Position numbers and translations under genes: made by a program. A model generated the notes under the pieces. That model had not been told where the DNA came from and searched no databases. It worked only from the letters and a program-made list of their open reading frames with translations. From Haliclona indistincta (lineage: Eukaryota > Porifera > Demospongiae > Haplosclerida > Chalinidae), in NCBI GenBank assembly GCA_964017065.1, contig OZ024792.1:1177363-1241362 (forward strand): a stretch of 64,000 nt of DNA. Direction: 5' to 3'. Positions 22,194 to 32,285 of this stretch are shown here, piece by piece (the stretch's first letter is position 1; the number at the start of each line of letters is the position of its first letter).

Positions 22194-22641
22194 CATAGCT
22201 CCGGCGCGAACTCTCACCTCGTTCAGATTTCAATGTTACGCCCACTCCAGCTCATGTTTATTCCAATTGGTTGGCAAAAGCTGTTTCAAGCTGCAATAAC
22301 TGCGGCAAACAACGCTGTAGCGACAATCTGGCTGCTGCTATCATCGTTTCTGATGTCCAGGTATCCATAAGACAATTTTCAACTGACTGACGTCAATTTT
22401 CGAAAAAAGCACTGCTTTGCAACTCGGTGGCAAAGCACGGCGTTTTTGAAAAAATCGATGTTTAACAGTTTTCTGGATAGTAGAAACAGCGATAGCAGCA
22501 GTCAGATTGTCGCTACAGCGTTGTTTGCTGCAGTTATTGCAGCTTGAAACAGCTTTTGCCAACCAATTGGAATAAACATGAGCTGGAGTGGGCGTAACAT
22601 TGAAATCTGAACGAGGTGAGAGTTCGCGCCGGAGCTATGTA
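22194..22641. repeat. foldback element with arms of about 170 bp
   Basis: ACATAGCTCCGGCGCGAACT at the left end is the reverse complement of AGTTCGCGCCGGAGCTATGT at the right end, and pairing continues through GGTTGGCAAAAGCTGTTTCA and the AACAACGCTGTAGCGACAAT block. The central 100 bp or so is unpaired except for imperfect matches around GCACTGCTTTGCAACTCGG. The host sequence on both sides matches the neighbouring repeat unit near 21.1 kb, so this is an insertion into an older repeat. Confidence 0.85.
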
Positions 22642-22931
22642 AGAACGCCTAGGTTCAGCTCCAGCGCCAAGCTAGCAACCAGCGCTCACGTGCTGTGTTG
22701 ATTATAGGCACGCCCAACTGAATTCCATGTGGTTAGCACTGCTAGGCTTCTGATTGCATAGTTGCAACCCACTAGCTTATTCTGCAAACAGTGCTGTATT
22801 GCAGCTTGTTGCAGTGCTCTTCAGCTTTAATTTCATCATACAGGAATTGCATTGCATAACTATTATACTGCATTGTGAATCTGTGATTGCTGTACAGCAA
22901 GGTATAACAGCTGCAGTTTGTTGTTGTGTAT

Positions 22932-23223
22932 GTTTTTATAAGTTGTCAGCCACTAACATAGTGTTCAACTAGCAACAGCAGACTTTCATTACTGCTTGTG
23001 TATTTCAGTTCAGCATATTTAGTCAGACAGGCATGTATGCATAACATTCCACCGAGGCATAAGCACCTTCGGTGCCTAGTTTTATAAGTTTTCAGCCACT
23101 AACATAGTGTTCAACTAGCAACAGCAGACTTTCATTACTGCTTGTGTATTTCAGTTCAGCGTATTTAGTCAGACAGGCATGTATGCATAACATTCCACCG
23201 AGGCATAAGCACCTTCGGTGCCT
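22932..23223. repeat. tandem duplication of a repeat 3' end (two units of about 147 bp)
   Basis: Two adjacent near-identical units, each running from TTTTATAAGTT through CAGCCACTAACATAGTGTTC to the tail CCACCGAGGCATAAGCACC, TTC, GGTGC, CTAG. Each ends in a 5-bp-stem hairpin followed by CTAG. Confidence 0.85.
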
Positions 23224-24049
23224 AGTTATTACGTCATAATTGATTATTCATTGGAATAATTATTAGTAGCAGACTGTACTATAAGATAGTGAATAATAAT
23301 TTAATACAGACGCGAAAAAGTGCAGCGGCCATGGCATGCCTGGCCGCTGCAGTTCCTACGCCCCTGTACATTTTAAAAACTTCGTGTCAACTAGCCATGT
23401 GCAAGATCTAAGAATACGTTGCAAAACTACCGCCATTGTTCCGTGCATTGCAACAGACAACAAGACGATCAGTGGACGAGAAAGAGCCCTGAGGGATCTG
23501 GTGCGAGTGATTTGAACCAATCAGATTCTATAAGACTTGAAGTATTGCGTGAAGTGGGCGGAGCCTTCTAGTCACGCGAACGTCTCTCGCACAACGAGAT
23601 CAGAGAAGGATGACAGACAATGCTTGCTCTAGCCAAGTCCTATAATTGTTTTGTTTTGTTGTGTTATGCACTGGGCTTCTCCACGATTGTACGGTTCAGC
23701 GTGTGAACCGATGTGACCTCTTGCTGCGTCGTTAGCCTAGCTTCAGATGCTTAGAAAGGTTTGTACCTCTCCAATTTGCACATTGAAGTGTGTATGACCA
23801 GGTAGTGCTCATTGATGTGCATGATATTATACATAAGCTTTTCAACACGAGAGAATCCACTCCTGATTCCTCGTTGCGAAAGGGGCGTGGCATCATCAGC
23901 GCGCGAGACCAGCTGCCCGCGAAGTTTAAAAAGTACAGTATACAAAATCGTACAAGATTGCTACCGGAACGTACTACGGAAGTAAATTTATTGTTATACA
24001 ATTCTTCGCCATCTTAAGTGCAACTGGAAAATGTATACTTTTGAAAGTG
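23224..24049. other. intergenic region
   Basis: Unique-looking sequence. It holds a perfect 11-bp-stem hairpin at about 23322-23352 (TGCAGCGGCCA ... TGGCCGCTGCA) and small ORFs on both strands that overlap one another near 23.75-24.0 kb without recognisable domains. Confidence 0.4.
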
Positions 24050-24632
24050 CAGCATTGTGTATCTGCTGCCATTCTCTCTAATGCAAGTAAGGCGCTTAAT
24101 TATCTCTTAACCATGTGATAAATGATTGAAGGTGTGCTCATGGTGCGTGACAAGGTCAACACTAGCTATGGCAAGATCCAGCGCATGGAGGTTTTTGGTG
24201 TACATAATCAATTTTCCAAGGTACATTAAGATAATTATAGAATCTGAAAGTGCTTCCTTACAATAATTATAATGGTCCATATTAATTGATTTCTACTAGG
24301 AACAACCACAGTTAGTTCCTAACTATGACTTGGTGATTACCACAGTTACATGACTTGAAAAACTGCAACTATTGAATCCGTCGTGTACTATGGAGCGTAG
24401 TCCTTCACCTTAACTCAAGGAACTCTTAGTCAGTCTGTTCATCTCAGTAACTTCCATGTTTATTTTGGGAGCCTGTAGCGTATAATATCCTGTACTGGCA
24501 TGTGCTGGTGGATTAGCTGCATGACTGGGATATCCATACTGAATCTTCATGTATGGAAAAACAATCATTATAGTTTATGGAGTACTTAAGATCAATAATC
24601 GACCCATTTCTTTGGTTTACTGAATTGAAATT
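24050..24632 (+). pseudogene. decayed copy of the DUF1295 gene (third copy)
   Basis: Order-preserving matches to copy 2: GTATCTGCTGCCATTCTCTC (exon 1), CGTGACAAGGTCAACACTAG, ATTTCTACTAGGAACAAC (exon 2) and near the end GGGATATCCATACTGA and TTTATGGAGTACTTAAGATC followed by a TTTACTGA stop region. Large internal deletions and several frame breaks remove any long ORF. Similarity continues into the 3' UTR (the GACAGATGGTTT and ATGCTGTATA stretches), so it came from genomic DNA or a transcript with its UTR; the intron region is too degraded to say which. Confidence 0.8.
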
Positions 24633-24864
24633 TGGTTTATTTAGGGAATGGGTCATCACAGTGACAGATGGTTTGGGGTTTTCATTTTGAAATTGTTATT
24701 CTGTTCAAATATACAGTATGCTGTATACTTTCTTTTCGCATGATTTGTTGTGCCAATACAGTCTTGTGTGTCGAAGGACAATTTTGCAAACTTAAACTGT
24801 TCAACCGTGCGTCGTCAAAGGCTCAGATATTCTGTGAACCATATCAAAGTTTATTCACTGGTTG

Positions 24865-26682
24865 ATGATGCTGCTCTTTCTGTTGCTGTTGTTCTTCTTG
24901 GGAGTACACTCTGTTGTTTCTCACACCGACAACGTTACGATCACAGATTACGTCTGCAACCACACCAGTGAAACTGGTCGCTATTTCAAAGGTTTTGTTC
25001 GCGTAGAGTGCAGAAGTACTCAACGGATTATCGCCGTCGATGCGCTGTCCTGCTTGACGTACCACAGAGACCAGATTGTCGTTGGTCGTTGCCTTCTGCC
25101 AAGCAGAGCTAAGAAACAACACTTGCACAGCAACGTTACATTAGGAAATGTTAGAAATGGTGGCACTTGCAGCGATCAACAAGAAGTTTTCGCTAGCAAC
25201 ATCAGCAGTGGCTACAACGGAACACTTTGCGGCGAGTGTGACGCCGAGAGCAGACCGTCCATCAACAGTTTCGGACTGGTATGCTTGCCAAAGTCTTCTT
25301 GTACCCACGTCAGTTGGTTTATCTACGTTCTCATAAGAATAGCACCACTAACATGCTTCTACTGCATCATTCTTGTCTTCAGAATTCGCGTCACTGCTGG
25401 ATGCGCGAACCTTTTCGTTTTCTTCGCGCAAGTGGTGACGCTTCCGAACAACGTGGTGTTCATTAACCGGGATTTTGCTGCGTTGACGAACAACAGAAGC
25501 GCTGCTTTGATCCTGACAAATTTCTTTTCGTTGCTCTATGGAATCTGGAATCTCAATTTTTTAAGAGGAATCGAATTGTTTCCAGGGCTTTGCAGCAAGA
25601 ACCATCACTCATCAATACTGTTGCTGACTCTCGACTACATCACAGCAGTGTATCCTCTGTTCCTCATCGCTATCACATACTTGCTCATTGAACTGCATGC
25701 ACGCAATTTCAGACTAATAGTTTTGTTATGGAAACCCTTCCACAAGGTCATGGTGTATTTCAGTTTTTCCCATCCAAATGCAAGGCGGTCAGTAGTGGAT
25801 GCTTTTTCGACATTTGTTCTTCTCTCTTACGCTAAGTTTGCCCACACTTCTTTAGCCATACTCGCTGCGACACCATTGTATAATGTGAGTGGTGCTCAAG
25901 TGGGAGTGGTTTCACTTTATGATAGTACTTTGGAATACTTCAAGCCTCCTCACACCTACTATGCTATAGCCGCCATTGTAGTGTTAATCGTGTTTGTAAT
26001 CCCTCCTCCTCTGATACTGCTGCTCTATCCAATGCAGTGGTTCCAACGATGTCTTGATACCTGCCGACTCAGGAACAACTTGTTGACTGCTTTCACCGAT
26101 GCATACCTAGGCTGCTATAAAGATGGTCTAAACGGAACAAGAGACTGCCGATATTTTGGCGGTCTATACTTTATTTACCGTGTTGTGATCTTTGCGATCT
26201 ATGCCTTTGTTTCCGCTGACTACTCTCTCAAGTATTTTCTCATTCACATCACAATCGGAATAGTGGTTGCAATGATCGCTATTTTTATGCCTTACAAAAA
26301 CAATTTCTTTAACAAACTGGATCTGTTATTGTCTGGTTTGTACATCCTTCTTACATCTGCAGCGATATACAATAACTACTTAGTTGTTGAGAATCACCAA
26401 AGCTTATATTTTACCATATTCTTTTACACATTGATCGTAACACCTCTTGTCTATGTGTCAATATTTGGAAGCTTCTGGTTGCTATCTCGAATATACTTTA
26501 AGTCAGTTTGTAAGCATTGCCGCTACAAGCCTCCACAAAAACTTGTGTCCTTTTTCCAAAATTCTGATATCGGTCAAAATACTTCACTTGCTGTCCCACT
26601 AAATGAAGAAGCTGAGAGCAGTTTCGATCACACATTGCCTGATCGGCTGTTATATCCAGATGAGTACGGGGCAATGAACTAG
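24865..26682 (+). CDS. array member A: Cys-rich polytopic membrane protein, founder-like
   Basis: Single-exon ORF of 605 aa from ATG 24865 (the ORF opens one codon earlier only with TTG). Signal peptide MMLLFLLLLFFLGVHSVVS. The ectodomain to about residue 145 has many Cys and ends in LCGECDAESRPSINSFGLVC. Then come about eight to nine hydrophobic segments, with family landmarks GIWNLNFLRGIELFPGLC, DAFSTFVLLSYAKF, EYFKPPHTYYAIAAIV, FTDAYLGCYKDGLNGTRDCR and FMPYKNNFFNKLDLLL. The tail ends LPDRLLYPDEYGAMN, a motif shared with B. The family occurs widely as uncharacterised predictions in sponges and cnidarians; no function is established to my knowledge. Confidence 0.85.
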   Translation: MMLLFLLLLFFLGVHSVVSHTDNVTITDYVCNHTSETGRYFKGFVRVECRSTQRIIAVDALSCLTYHRDQIVVGRCLLPSRAKKQHLHSNVTLGNVRNGGTCSDQQEVFASNISSGYNGTLCGECDAESRPSINSFGLVCLPKSSCTHVSWFIYVLIRIAPLTCFYCIILVFRIRVTAGCANLFVFFAQVVTLPNNVVFINRDFAALTNNRSAALILTNFFSLLYGIWNLNFLRGIELFPGLCSKNHHSSILLLTLDYITAVYPLFLIAITYLLIELHARNFRLIVLLWKPFHKVMVYFSFSHPNARRSVVDAFSTFVLLSYAKFAHTSLAILAATPLYNVSGAQVGVVSLYDSTLEYFKPPHTYYAIAAIVVLIVFVIPPPLILLLYPMQWFQRCLDTCRLRNNLLTAFTDAYLGCYKDGLNGTRDCRYFGGLYFIYRVVIFAIYAFVSADYSLKYFLIHITIGIVVAMIAIFMPYKNNFFNKLDLLLSGLYILLTSAAIYNNYLVVENHQSLYFTIFFYTLIVTPLVYVSIFGSFWLLSRIYFKSVCKHCRYKPPQKLVSFFQNSDIGQNTSLAVPLNEEAESSFDHTLPDRLLYPDEYGAMN

Positions 26683-27055
26683 CTTATATTTGATATTGAC
26701 TGTTAGCAATTACAAGTAAAGTAAAAAGTTTCAATTTGTTAGTAATTATACATATCCCCCGGAATTGTCAAATTGTTATCACTGTCTTTTGATAGAATGA
26801 TTGTTTACTCATTTGCGCTTCCAGTACTACCGTATAAATGGAGCGGGAAATTTTCGCGGGAGAAATTTTCGCGAATTATAGGCTATTTGTAAACAATAAT
26901 TTATTCGCGAATGTCTTATTTTAGTTGACAAAGATACAATAGCGCTGATTCGCGAAAATAAAAATTATTATTCGCGATCTCGCGCATTCGCGAAATTTCC
27001 CGCTAACCGATAATTGAGCGGAAATTTTCCCAGTTGATTCACGTATTCGTCGAAG
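26683..27055. other. A-B spacer containing a short TIR element
   Basis: Most of the spacer is the 26839-27006 repeat. The remaining sequence directly before B (about 50 bp) must hold B's 5' UTR and probably part of its promoter. Confidence 0.45.
26839..27006. repeat. MITE-like element rich in TTCGCG motifs
   Basis: GGAGCGGGAAATTTTCGCG at the left end is the approximate reverse complement of TTCGCGAAATTTCCCGCT at the right end. TTCGCG or CGCGAA recurs at least seven times within 170 bp. It lies less than 60 bp upstream of gene B's ATG. Confidence 0.75.
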
Positions 27056-28975
27056 ATGGGCGCGATTACAGTGACCAGTGGTTGTTCCCTTTCTGTCGTC
27101 CTTCTCTCCCTAGTCGTTGTCATCAACGCCACGTCGGAGCTACTTGATGCTGATCTCGAATACTACGAGGAAACAAATTCCGATCAATCGCCCGCTTCGA
27201 TTTCAAACTTTACAAGTTGTCTACATGAAGGAAACGTCACTCGAGGACTTGGTACGTGCGTCTGTCGAGAAGTCAAAGTAGCTGATCATCATCACGTATT
27301 TAACAAGCATGTATCTTGTCGACAGAAAAAGGCTTTCGTCCATTTCTTGTATTGCTTAACGTACAACGAATTCAGTAATGATAGTTCGTCGGAAATAGTT
27401 GTTGGAAGATGTCTTCTTCCACATGTCAGCATATTAGGGGATGAATATACCCTCGATGCCCTCAAGGAGGGCCGTCCTTGCAGCAAGTTAAATCGTAATG
27501 GAACCTTATGTGGTAAATGTAGTACGAATCATTCATTAGCCATCAATTCTTTTGAATTCATGTGCATCTCACAAGATCAATGTCAAGACATCCACTGGTT
27601 CTTGCACTTTGTTGAAACTCTTGGTCCGCTCACAGTTTTCTTTTGTATCATTCTTATATTCAAACTTCGTGGCGTCTCAACTGGACATGCAAACGTGTTT
27701 TTGCTTTATGCTCAGACTGTATCGCTTCCTATAAATATTCTAGCCATAAAGCGAGACTGGACTTTAGCTTTGAAGGAATGTTATCACAACCCTTATGGCT
27801 GTAACAACAACACTGTACCAGGTATACTTTCAAAAGCGATTCTACAAATTTATGGAATGTGGAACTTGGACGTGCTATCGGGTATTTTTCCTGCCATATG
27901 CACTAGGACTGACTTAGGAATACTTAACTTGTTTCTGCTTCAATACATAACTGCAGTTTATCCTCTTGTGCTTATTGCAATAGCTTATCTGCTTATACAG
28001 TTACACGCTAGAAACTTTAGACCGGTTGTTGTGCTGTGGAAACCTTTCTACAAGGTCCTTGCTCCATGTCGAAGAACACTTGATTCTAAATCTACAGTTA
28101 TTGATACATTTGCTACGTTCACTCTCCTTTCGTACACAAAGTTTGTTCATGCTTCCATAGTTTTACTTTCTCCAACCTACCTATACAACATATCAGGAGA
28201 AAATGTTGGGATGGTTTTGCTCTTTGACGGCTCAAGGGAATACTTCAAGCCTCCTCACACCTACTATGCTATAGCCGCCATTGTAGTGTTGATAGTCTTT
28301 GTAATTCCTCCTCCTCTGATACTGCTTCTCTATCCAATGCAGTGGTTTCAACGATGTCTTAACACATTCCGACTCAGGAACAACTTGTTAACTGCTTTCA
28401 CCGATGCATACCTAGGCTGCTATAAAGATGGTCTAAACGGAACCAAAGACTGCCGATATTTTGCCGGCCTATACTTTATTATTCGCATCATTGTTTTCAG
28501 CCTCTATGCCTTTGTGACTAACTACAACCATCTCTACCTAAGCCTTCACATCATAATTGCTGTTATCCTTGTGCTCCACAATATATTGAGGCCATACCGA
28601 ATTGACTTCTTTAACAAGCAAGATTCTATATTGCTAAACCACTTTATCTTAATCACAACAGTCGCAATGATCAGCAATTTTAAGATAGAACTCCAAAAAG
28701 AGCACTTTGTCTTTGAAATATTTTTCTACATATTGATACTGATGCCTGCTGGGTACATGGTGGGATATATATTCATACGGCTACTGACTGTCGCCTGCTT
28801 TAAGAAGTGCAAATTATCGAATGCACAAGGAAGTTCTCGCCGTTTAAATAATATTGTCACTAGAGCCTTTTCATCGACAGGTCTTCGTCTTGCTTCTCCT
28901 GTAGAAGATGGCCTTCCGGATCGAATGCTAAGGCCTGGAGATTATGGAGCAACAGCCAACAGTCCTGTGACATAG
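27056..28975 (+). CDS. array member B: Cys-rich polytopic membrane protein
   Basis: Single-exon ORF of 639 aa, the longest in the array. Signal peptide in the first 26 residues (ending VVVINATS), then an acidic stretch (LLDADLEYYEETNSDQ) not present in the others. The ectodomain ends LCGKCSTNHSLAINSFEFMC. Membrane part with GMWNLDVLSGIFPAIC, DTFATFTLLSYTKF, FTDAYLGCYKDGLNGTKDCR and RPYRIDFFNKQD. Tail LPDRMLRPGDYGATANSPVT parallels that of A. One short stretch (about 28240-28460) is far more similar to A than its flanks are. Confidence 0.85.
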   Translation: MGAITVTSGCSLSVVLLSLVVVINATSELLDADLEYYEETNSDQSPASISNFTSCLHEGNVTRGLGTCVCREVKVADHHHVFNKHVSCRQKKAFVHFLYCLTYNEFSNDSSSEIVVGRCLLPHVSILGDEYTLDALKEGRPCSKLNRNGTLCGKCSTNHSLAINSFEFMCISQDQCQDIHWFLHFVETLGPLTVFFCIILIFKLRGVSTGHANVFLLYAQTVSLPINILAIKRDWTLALKECYHNPYGCNNNTVPGILSKAILQIYGMWNLDVLSGIFPAICTRTDLGILNLFLLQYITAVYPLVLIAIAYLLIQLHARNFRPVVVLWKPFYKVLAPCRRTLDSKSTVIDTFATFTLLSYTKFVHASIVLLSPTYLYNISGENVGMVLLFDGSREYFKPPHTYYAIAAIVVLIVFVIPPPLILLLYPMQWFQRCLNTFRLRNNLLTAFTDAYLGCYKDGLNGTKDCRYFAGLYFIIRIIVFSLYAFVTNYNHLYLSLHIIIAVILVLHNILRPYRIDFFNKQDSILLNHFILITTVAMISNFKIELQKEHFVFEIFFYILILMPAGYMVGYIFIRLLTVACFKKCKLSNAQGSSRRLNNIVTRAFSSTGLRLASPVEDGLPDRMLRPGDYGATANSPVT

Positions 28976-29857
28976 TTTTTATAACTTAGAACCATAAACA
29001 TCTTTCACTTTCCTTGTTCCAGCTGCTGTGTGAATAATGCGTAGCAATAAATGTTCCATATAGCGGACTCCTTGTGTTTCTATTCTAGTGTATACATTGT
29101 TGTTTGCATATAAGGTCACACATGCAGTAAATAAACTAGACTGCAGTACATATATAAACACACCATGTGATTTATGTTACACTGCATAAACTGTAAATGC
29201 AAATTACTATAATTTTATTTAAAATCACAGAACAAAATTAATAATGAAGCAAAGGAAGATATAGTGCTTTTATTAATAGTTTAGTCAGCACTATTGGTGC
29301 TCTAGTCTCTGTTGTTTTTAAAATGTCTAACATCAAACCTTTACCTAACTGTGCATGGTACTAGCTGGGTTTGTGAGTATAGACTGGATTTTCTATTGTT
29401 ACAAGCAAATCAGAATGGAAATGTTTACTGGGAAATCTCTGCTATAGACAGACCTTGTCCATATCCTTAACAGCTTTCATTTCATTGATTTGAAAATAAT
29501 GTGTTTTGTGCAGCAGTGCATGCATGCATGAATGAATGGTGGTTGCTGTTTTGCATAGTGTGACTCTTTCTGTTTCTTTTCCATTTTCAATTGTACATTG
29601 CAATTTTGTAAACAACATCACAATTCAATGCATGTAGTATAAAAACTAGACTGCAATATTTATAAACACATCATTCGTGTCTAAAAACCACAATTGCTTA
29701 AATTACAGATCATAGTGAAAGCAATTATAAAGTTTACCTAAAAAGAAAGACAACTTTGTTCTAAATACTATCAACAGTTTTTGCTTTCAGGTACAGCCAA
29801 CCAACCTGCTGTGTTCTACACCACAGGCTGTTCAAATATTTGGTCATTGTTTGCAAA
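28976..29857. other. B-C spacer
   Basis: AT-rich. A diverged direct repeat is visible: ATAAACTAGACTGCAGTACA near 29130 against AAAAACTAGACTGCAATATT near 29642, each followed by TATAAACACA. Just upstream of C is TTTTTGCTTTCAGGTACAGC, which resembles the TTTTTGCTTTCAACCAC stretch upstream of G and may include an untranslated-exon splice acceptor. Confidence 0.4.
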
Positions 29858-31615
29858 ATGCCAAACTCTTTTTATCTTGTTGTGATGTTGTTGGCTACCA
29901 GCTGTGTATCATTATTGGCTTGTGAGTGTGAAGAGAATGGAGAAATAAACTGGACCTGCTGTTGCCAGAAACACGTCAGGATGTTTGGAGGAAATGTTAA
30001 CTGTGATATCTTCAATGGGTCTACCTTGTCAGCGTATGTAAGTTTTTCCTACTGTGTGACACACAGTGACAAGAGCAACACATCTATGGTGATTGGAGGG
30101 TTGTGTCCTATTTACGGGAATCAGTTTTCAAAACCGCTAACAAATGATCTGAACATGTGTGAAGAAACCAATCGAGCAGGAGTGCTCTGTGGCAAATGCT
30201 CTCCAGGTTACTCACTAGTTGTCAACTCGTTCCAATACTCGTGTGTTAATACTACACAACATTGTCATGACATCAACTGGCTTGTGTACTTTGTAGAGCA
30301 GTTTCTGCCTCTTACTGTGGTGTATCTAATAGTTGTGCTCTGTAACATTCGAGCCATGGATGAGAGAGCCAATGCCTTCATTCTTTATGCACAAGTAGTT
30401 TCATTGAATTTTAACCTTGACGACTTGCATCGATCATGGGTATTGATGCTACCACATGAATACAGAAACAGCTCTTTACCGATAGGACTGACAAAGGCAA
30501 TTGGTTATATTTACGGAGTGTGGAATCTTGATGTTGCTCAAGGTCTGTTCACTGGTGATCTTTGTCTTTCTGGTAATATTACGATACTGACAGCTTTCTG
30601 TTTGCAGTATGTGACAGCTCTTTTCCCTCTTGTACTAATGCTCATTACATACGTCTTAATTGAGTTGCACGCCAGAGACTTTCGGATTCTTGTTAAACTG
30701 TGGAGACCAATTCACAATGTTATAGCACGTTTTCGACGCAAACTAGATAGAAAGACATCCATCATTGATGCTTTTGCAACTTTTCTTCTCCTTTCTTACA
30801 CAAAATTTACAATCATATCATTTAACCTATTGGCTACCACAAAAACAGTTACTATTAATGGAACGAGGCTGTCAACAGTACTGTTTTACAATGGAGAAGA
30901 GTACTTCACAAATAATCATGCACCATATTTTGCAATGGCCATCTTTGTCCTACTCTTCGTGGTTCTTCCTCCTCCTATTCTATTGTTTGTTTACCCAACA
31001 AAGAAATTCCAACGATTTCTTGATAGATTCAATCTGAGGAGTCAATTTCTAACAACATTCACTGATGCATTTCAAGGTTGCTACAAGGACAGCAGCAATG
31101 GTGGACGAGATTGTCGGTTCTTTGCTGGACTATACTTTGCGGTTCGAATTGTAGTCTTTATAACGTATTGTATGTTTCGAAATTATTTCACAATTTACTC
31201 AATTCTTCAATTTAACATACTGACAATGATTGCTTTGTTCGCCATTTTCCGTCCTTACAAAAAAGATATATTCAACAAACTTGATATACTCATTTTCTTA
31301 TTCTTTGCTTTTGTGATTACGACAATTATCTTAGGAAGATCGTACATTGATCATCGTGAACCTAACATAGGAATTCAAAGTTTTTTTTATATAACGTTAT
31401 GGGTTCCTGCTCTAACTCTGCTCTGCTTCAAAATATTTCAGTTTTCTGTTCGCCTGTGCAAAAAGCGTCGAGGAGGTTACACATTCTATCGAGACAGCTC
31501 ACATTTTGGTCCTAACTCAAGTATTCAGGATCGCCAAGTTAACCTCATCACTAAACCCATTACCAGTTCATCTGTATCACTGAGCTCTGACAGCGAGTCT
31601 GACTATCAAGACTAA
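29858..31615 (+). CDS. array member C (type I)
   Basis: Single-exon ORF; ATG at 29858 gives 585 aa (the upstream in-frame start is TTG). Signal peptide MPNSFYLVVMLLATSCVSLL, then CECEENGEINWTCCCQKH and LCGKCSPGYSLVVNSFQYSC in the ectodomain. Helices follow from WLVYFVEQFLPLTVVYLIVV. Landmarks are YGVWNLDVAQGLF, DAFATFLLLSYTKF, LPPPILLFVYPTKKFQRFLD, FTDAFQGCYKDSSNGGRDCR and RPYKKDIFNKLD. Cytoplasmic tail RDSSHFGPNSSIQDRQ, then a Ser-acidic end SSDSESDYQD. The first type I gene, with an N-terminus and upstream region unlike the rest. Confidence 0.87.
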   Translation: MPNSFYLVVMLLATSCVSLLACECEENGEINWTCCCQKHVRMFGGNVNCDIFNGSTLSAYVSFSYCVTHSDKSNTSMVIGGLCPIYGNQFSKPLTNDLNMCEETNRAGVLCGKCSPGYSLVVNSFQYSCVNTTQHCHDINWLVYFVEQFLPLTVVYLIVVLCNIRAMDERANAFILYAQVVSLNFNLDDLHRSWVLMLPHEYRNSSLPIGLTKAIGYIYGVWNLDVAQGLFTGDLCLSGNITILTAFCLQYVTALFPLVLMLITYVLIELHARDFRILVKLWRPIHNVIARFRRKLDRKTSIIDAFATFLLLSYTKFTIISFNLLATTKTVTINGTRLSTVLFYNGEEYFTNNHAPYFAMAIFVLLFVVLPPPILLFVYPTKKFQRFLDRFNLRSQFLTTFTDAFQGCYKDSSNGGRDCRFFAGLYFAVRIVVFITYCMFRNYFTIYSILQFNILTMIALFAIFRPYKKDIFNKLDILIFLFFAFVITTIILGRSYIDHREPNIGIQSFFYITLWVPALTLLCFKIFQFSVRLCKKRRGGYTFYRDSSHFGPNSSIQDRQVNLITKPITSSSVSLSSDSESDYQD

Positions 31616-32285
31616 GTGACCATACAGTGTGTGTCATAACGTTATATCATTTACTATGTACATCTTGGTTACATAGTTACTTTTTAATCCATACTTGCAC
31701 ACTGCGCCATGTGATTATTGTTTGCTGAAGAGGTGCTGAGCAGTTGCACGATCGAGAATATGCTATATCTACAATATCTTTCAATAACTGAAAGTACAGC
31801 AACAGTGTATTTGCGATCAACAGACTTTCCTGTAATAACTAATGTACGTCGTAGTATCATCCATTACAAACTAACATAAAATACTATGTGTTTACTACTC
31901 TCAACACATGCATGGTGCCTCTCATGCAGATATAACACTGGCCGACTAGGTGGGGTGTCTGTCTGAATCCATAATGGTAAACTTGCAGTGGTAAATATAT
32001 AATGTTTGTTTCTACCTACGAAATAAATGTTTTGAATACCGAGTCAAGCACAGCAAGCAGCTTCATGTTGCATATGTATATGTAAGTTATTATGATAATG
32101 AAAATATGTTTGTGTATTAACTAAAGTGCATGCTATCAAATTAATGACGGAAAATCACAACTTTCCTGTTAAGTTGTCACAAACCAACCTGTACATAGTA
32201 CAGTACAGCAACCTATTATATAGTTGTACATAGTACAGCAACCTATACATAGTACAGTTTTATCCCTTGTAGTGTCTGACCAAAC
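31616..32285. other. C-D spacer with type-1 upstream region
   Basis: Closely repeated at D-E (34060-34696) and E-F (36470-37128), including the AACTGAAAGTACA, CTCTCATGCAGATATAAC and ACGAAATAAATGTTTTGAAT blocks. The last 100 bp carry repeats of TGTACATAGTACAG. These spacers are part of the tandem unit. Confidence 0.6.
32190..32285 (+). promoter_or_regulatory. GTACATAGTAC repeats upstream of D
   Basis: Within 96 bp of the ATG there are three TACATAGTACAG copies (two as GTACATAGTAC, an imperfect palindrome), with CAACCTAT spacers. The same arrangement precedes E (34597-34696) and F (37030-37128), and is absent before G, I and K. Probably a shared regulatory block, from position and repetition only. 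Confidence 0.45.

Larger units (their letters stand above)
17420..23223. repeat. cluster of a hairpin-headed repeat family
   Basis: Seven near-identical copies of a 31-nt hairpin (ATGCCTCGGTGGGCGGAGCC followed by ACGAGGCAT) start at about 17421, 18040, 18097, 18876, 18929, 20292 and 20349. Seven matching tail sites, CCACCGAGGCAT or one-base variants followed by a small GCACC...GGTGC hairpin, lie near 18841, 19608, 20259, 20896, 21989, 23049 and 23198. Between them run repeated bodies of about 700-900 bp that share blocks such as GACACGCCCAGTTGAATTG and GATTGGCTTCTGATTGCATA. Head and tail are inverted repeats of each other (ATGCCTCGGTGG / CCACCGAGGCAT), as in a DNA transposon. No transposase was seen, so the copies would be non-autonomous. 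Confidence 0.75.

Noticed and set aside
17400..23230. Regularly recurring palindromic repeats suggestive of a CRISPR-like array
   Set aside because: Spacing is irregular (57 bp to over 1 kb), the bodies between are themselves repeats, and the genome is eukaryotic with introns; this is a transposon family.
23732..24017. Overlapping ORFs on both strands near 23.75-24.0 kb
   Set aside because: Short, mutually antisense, no signal peptide, helix or recognisable motif.
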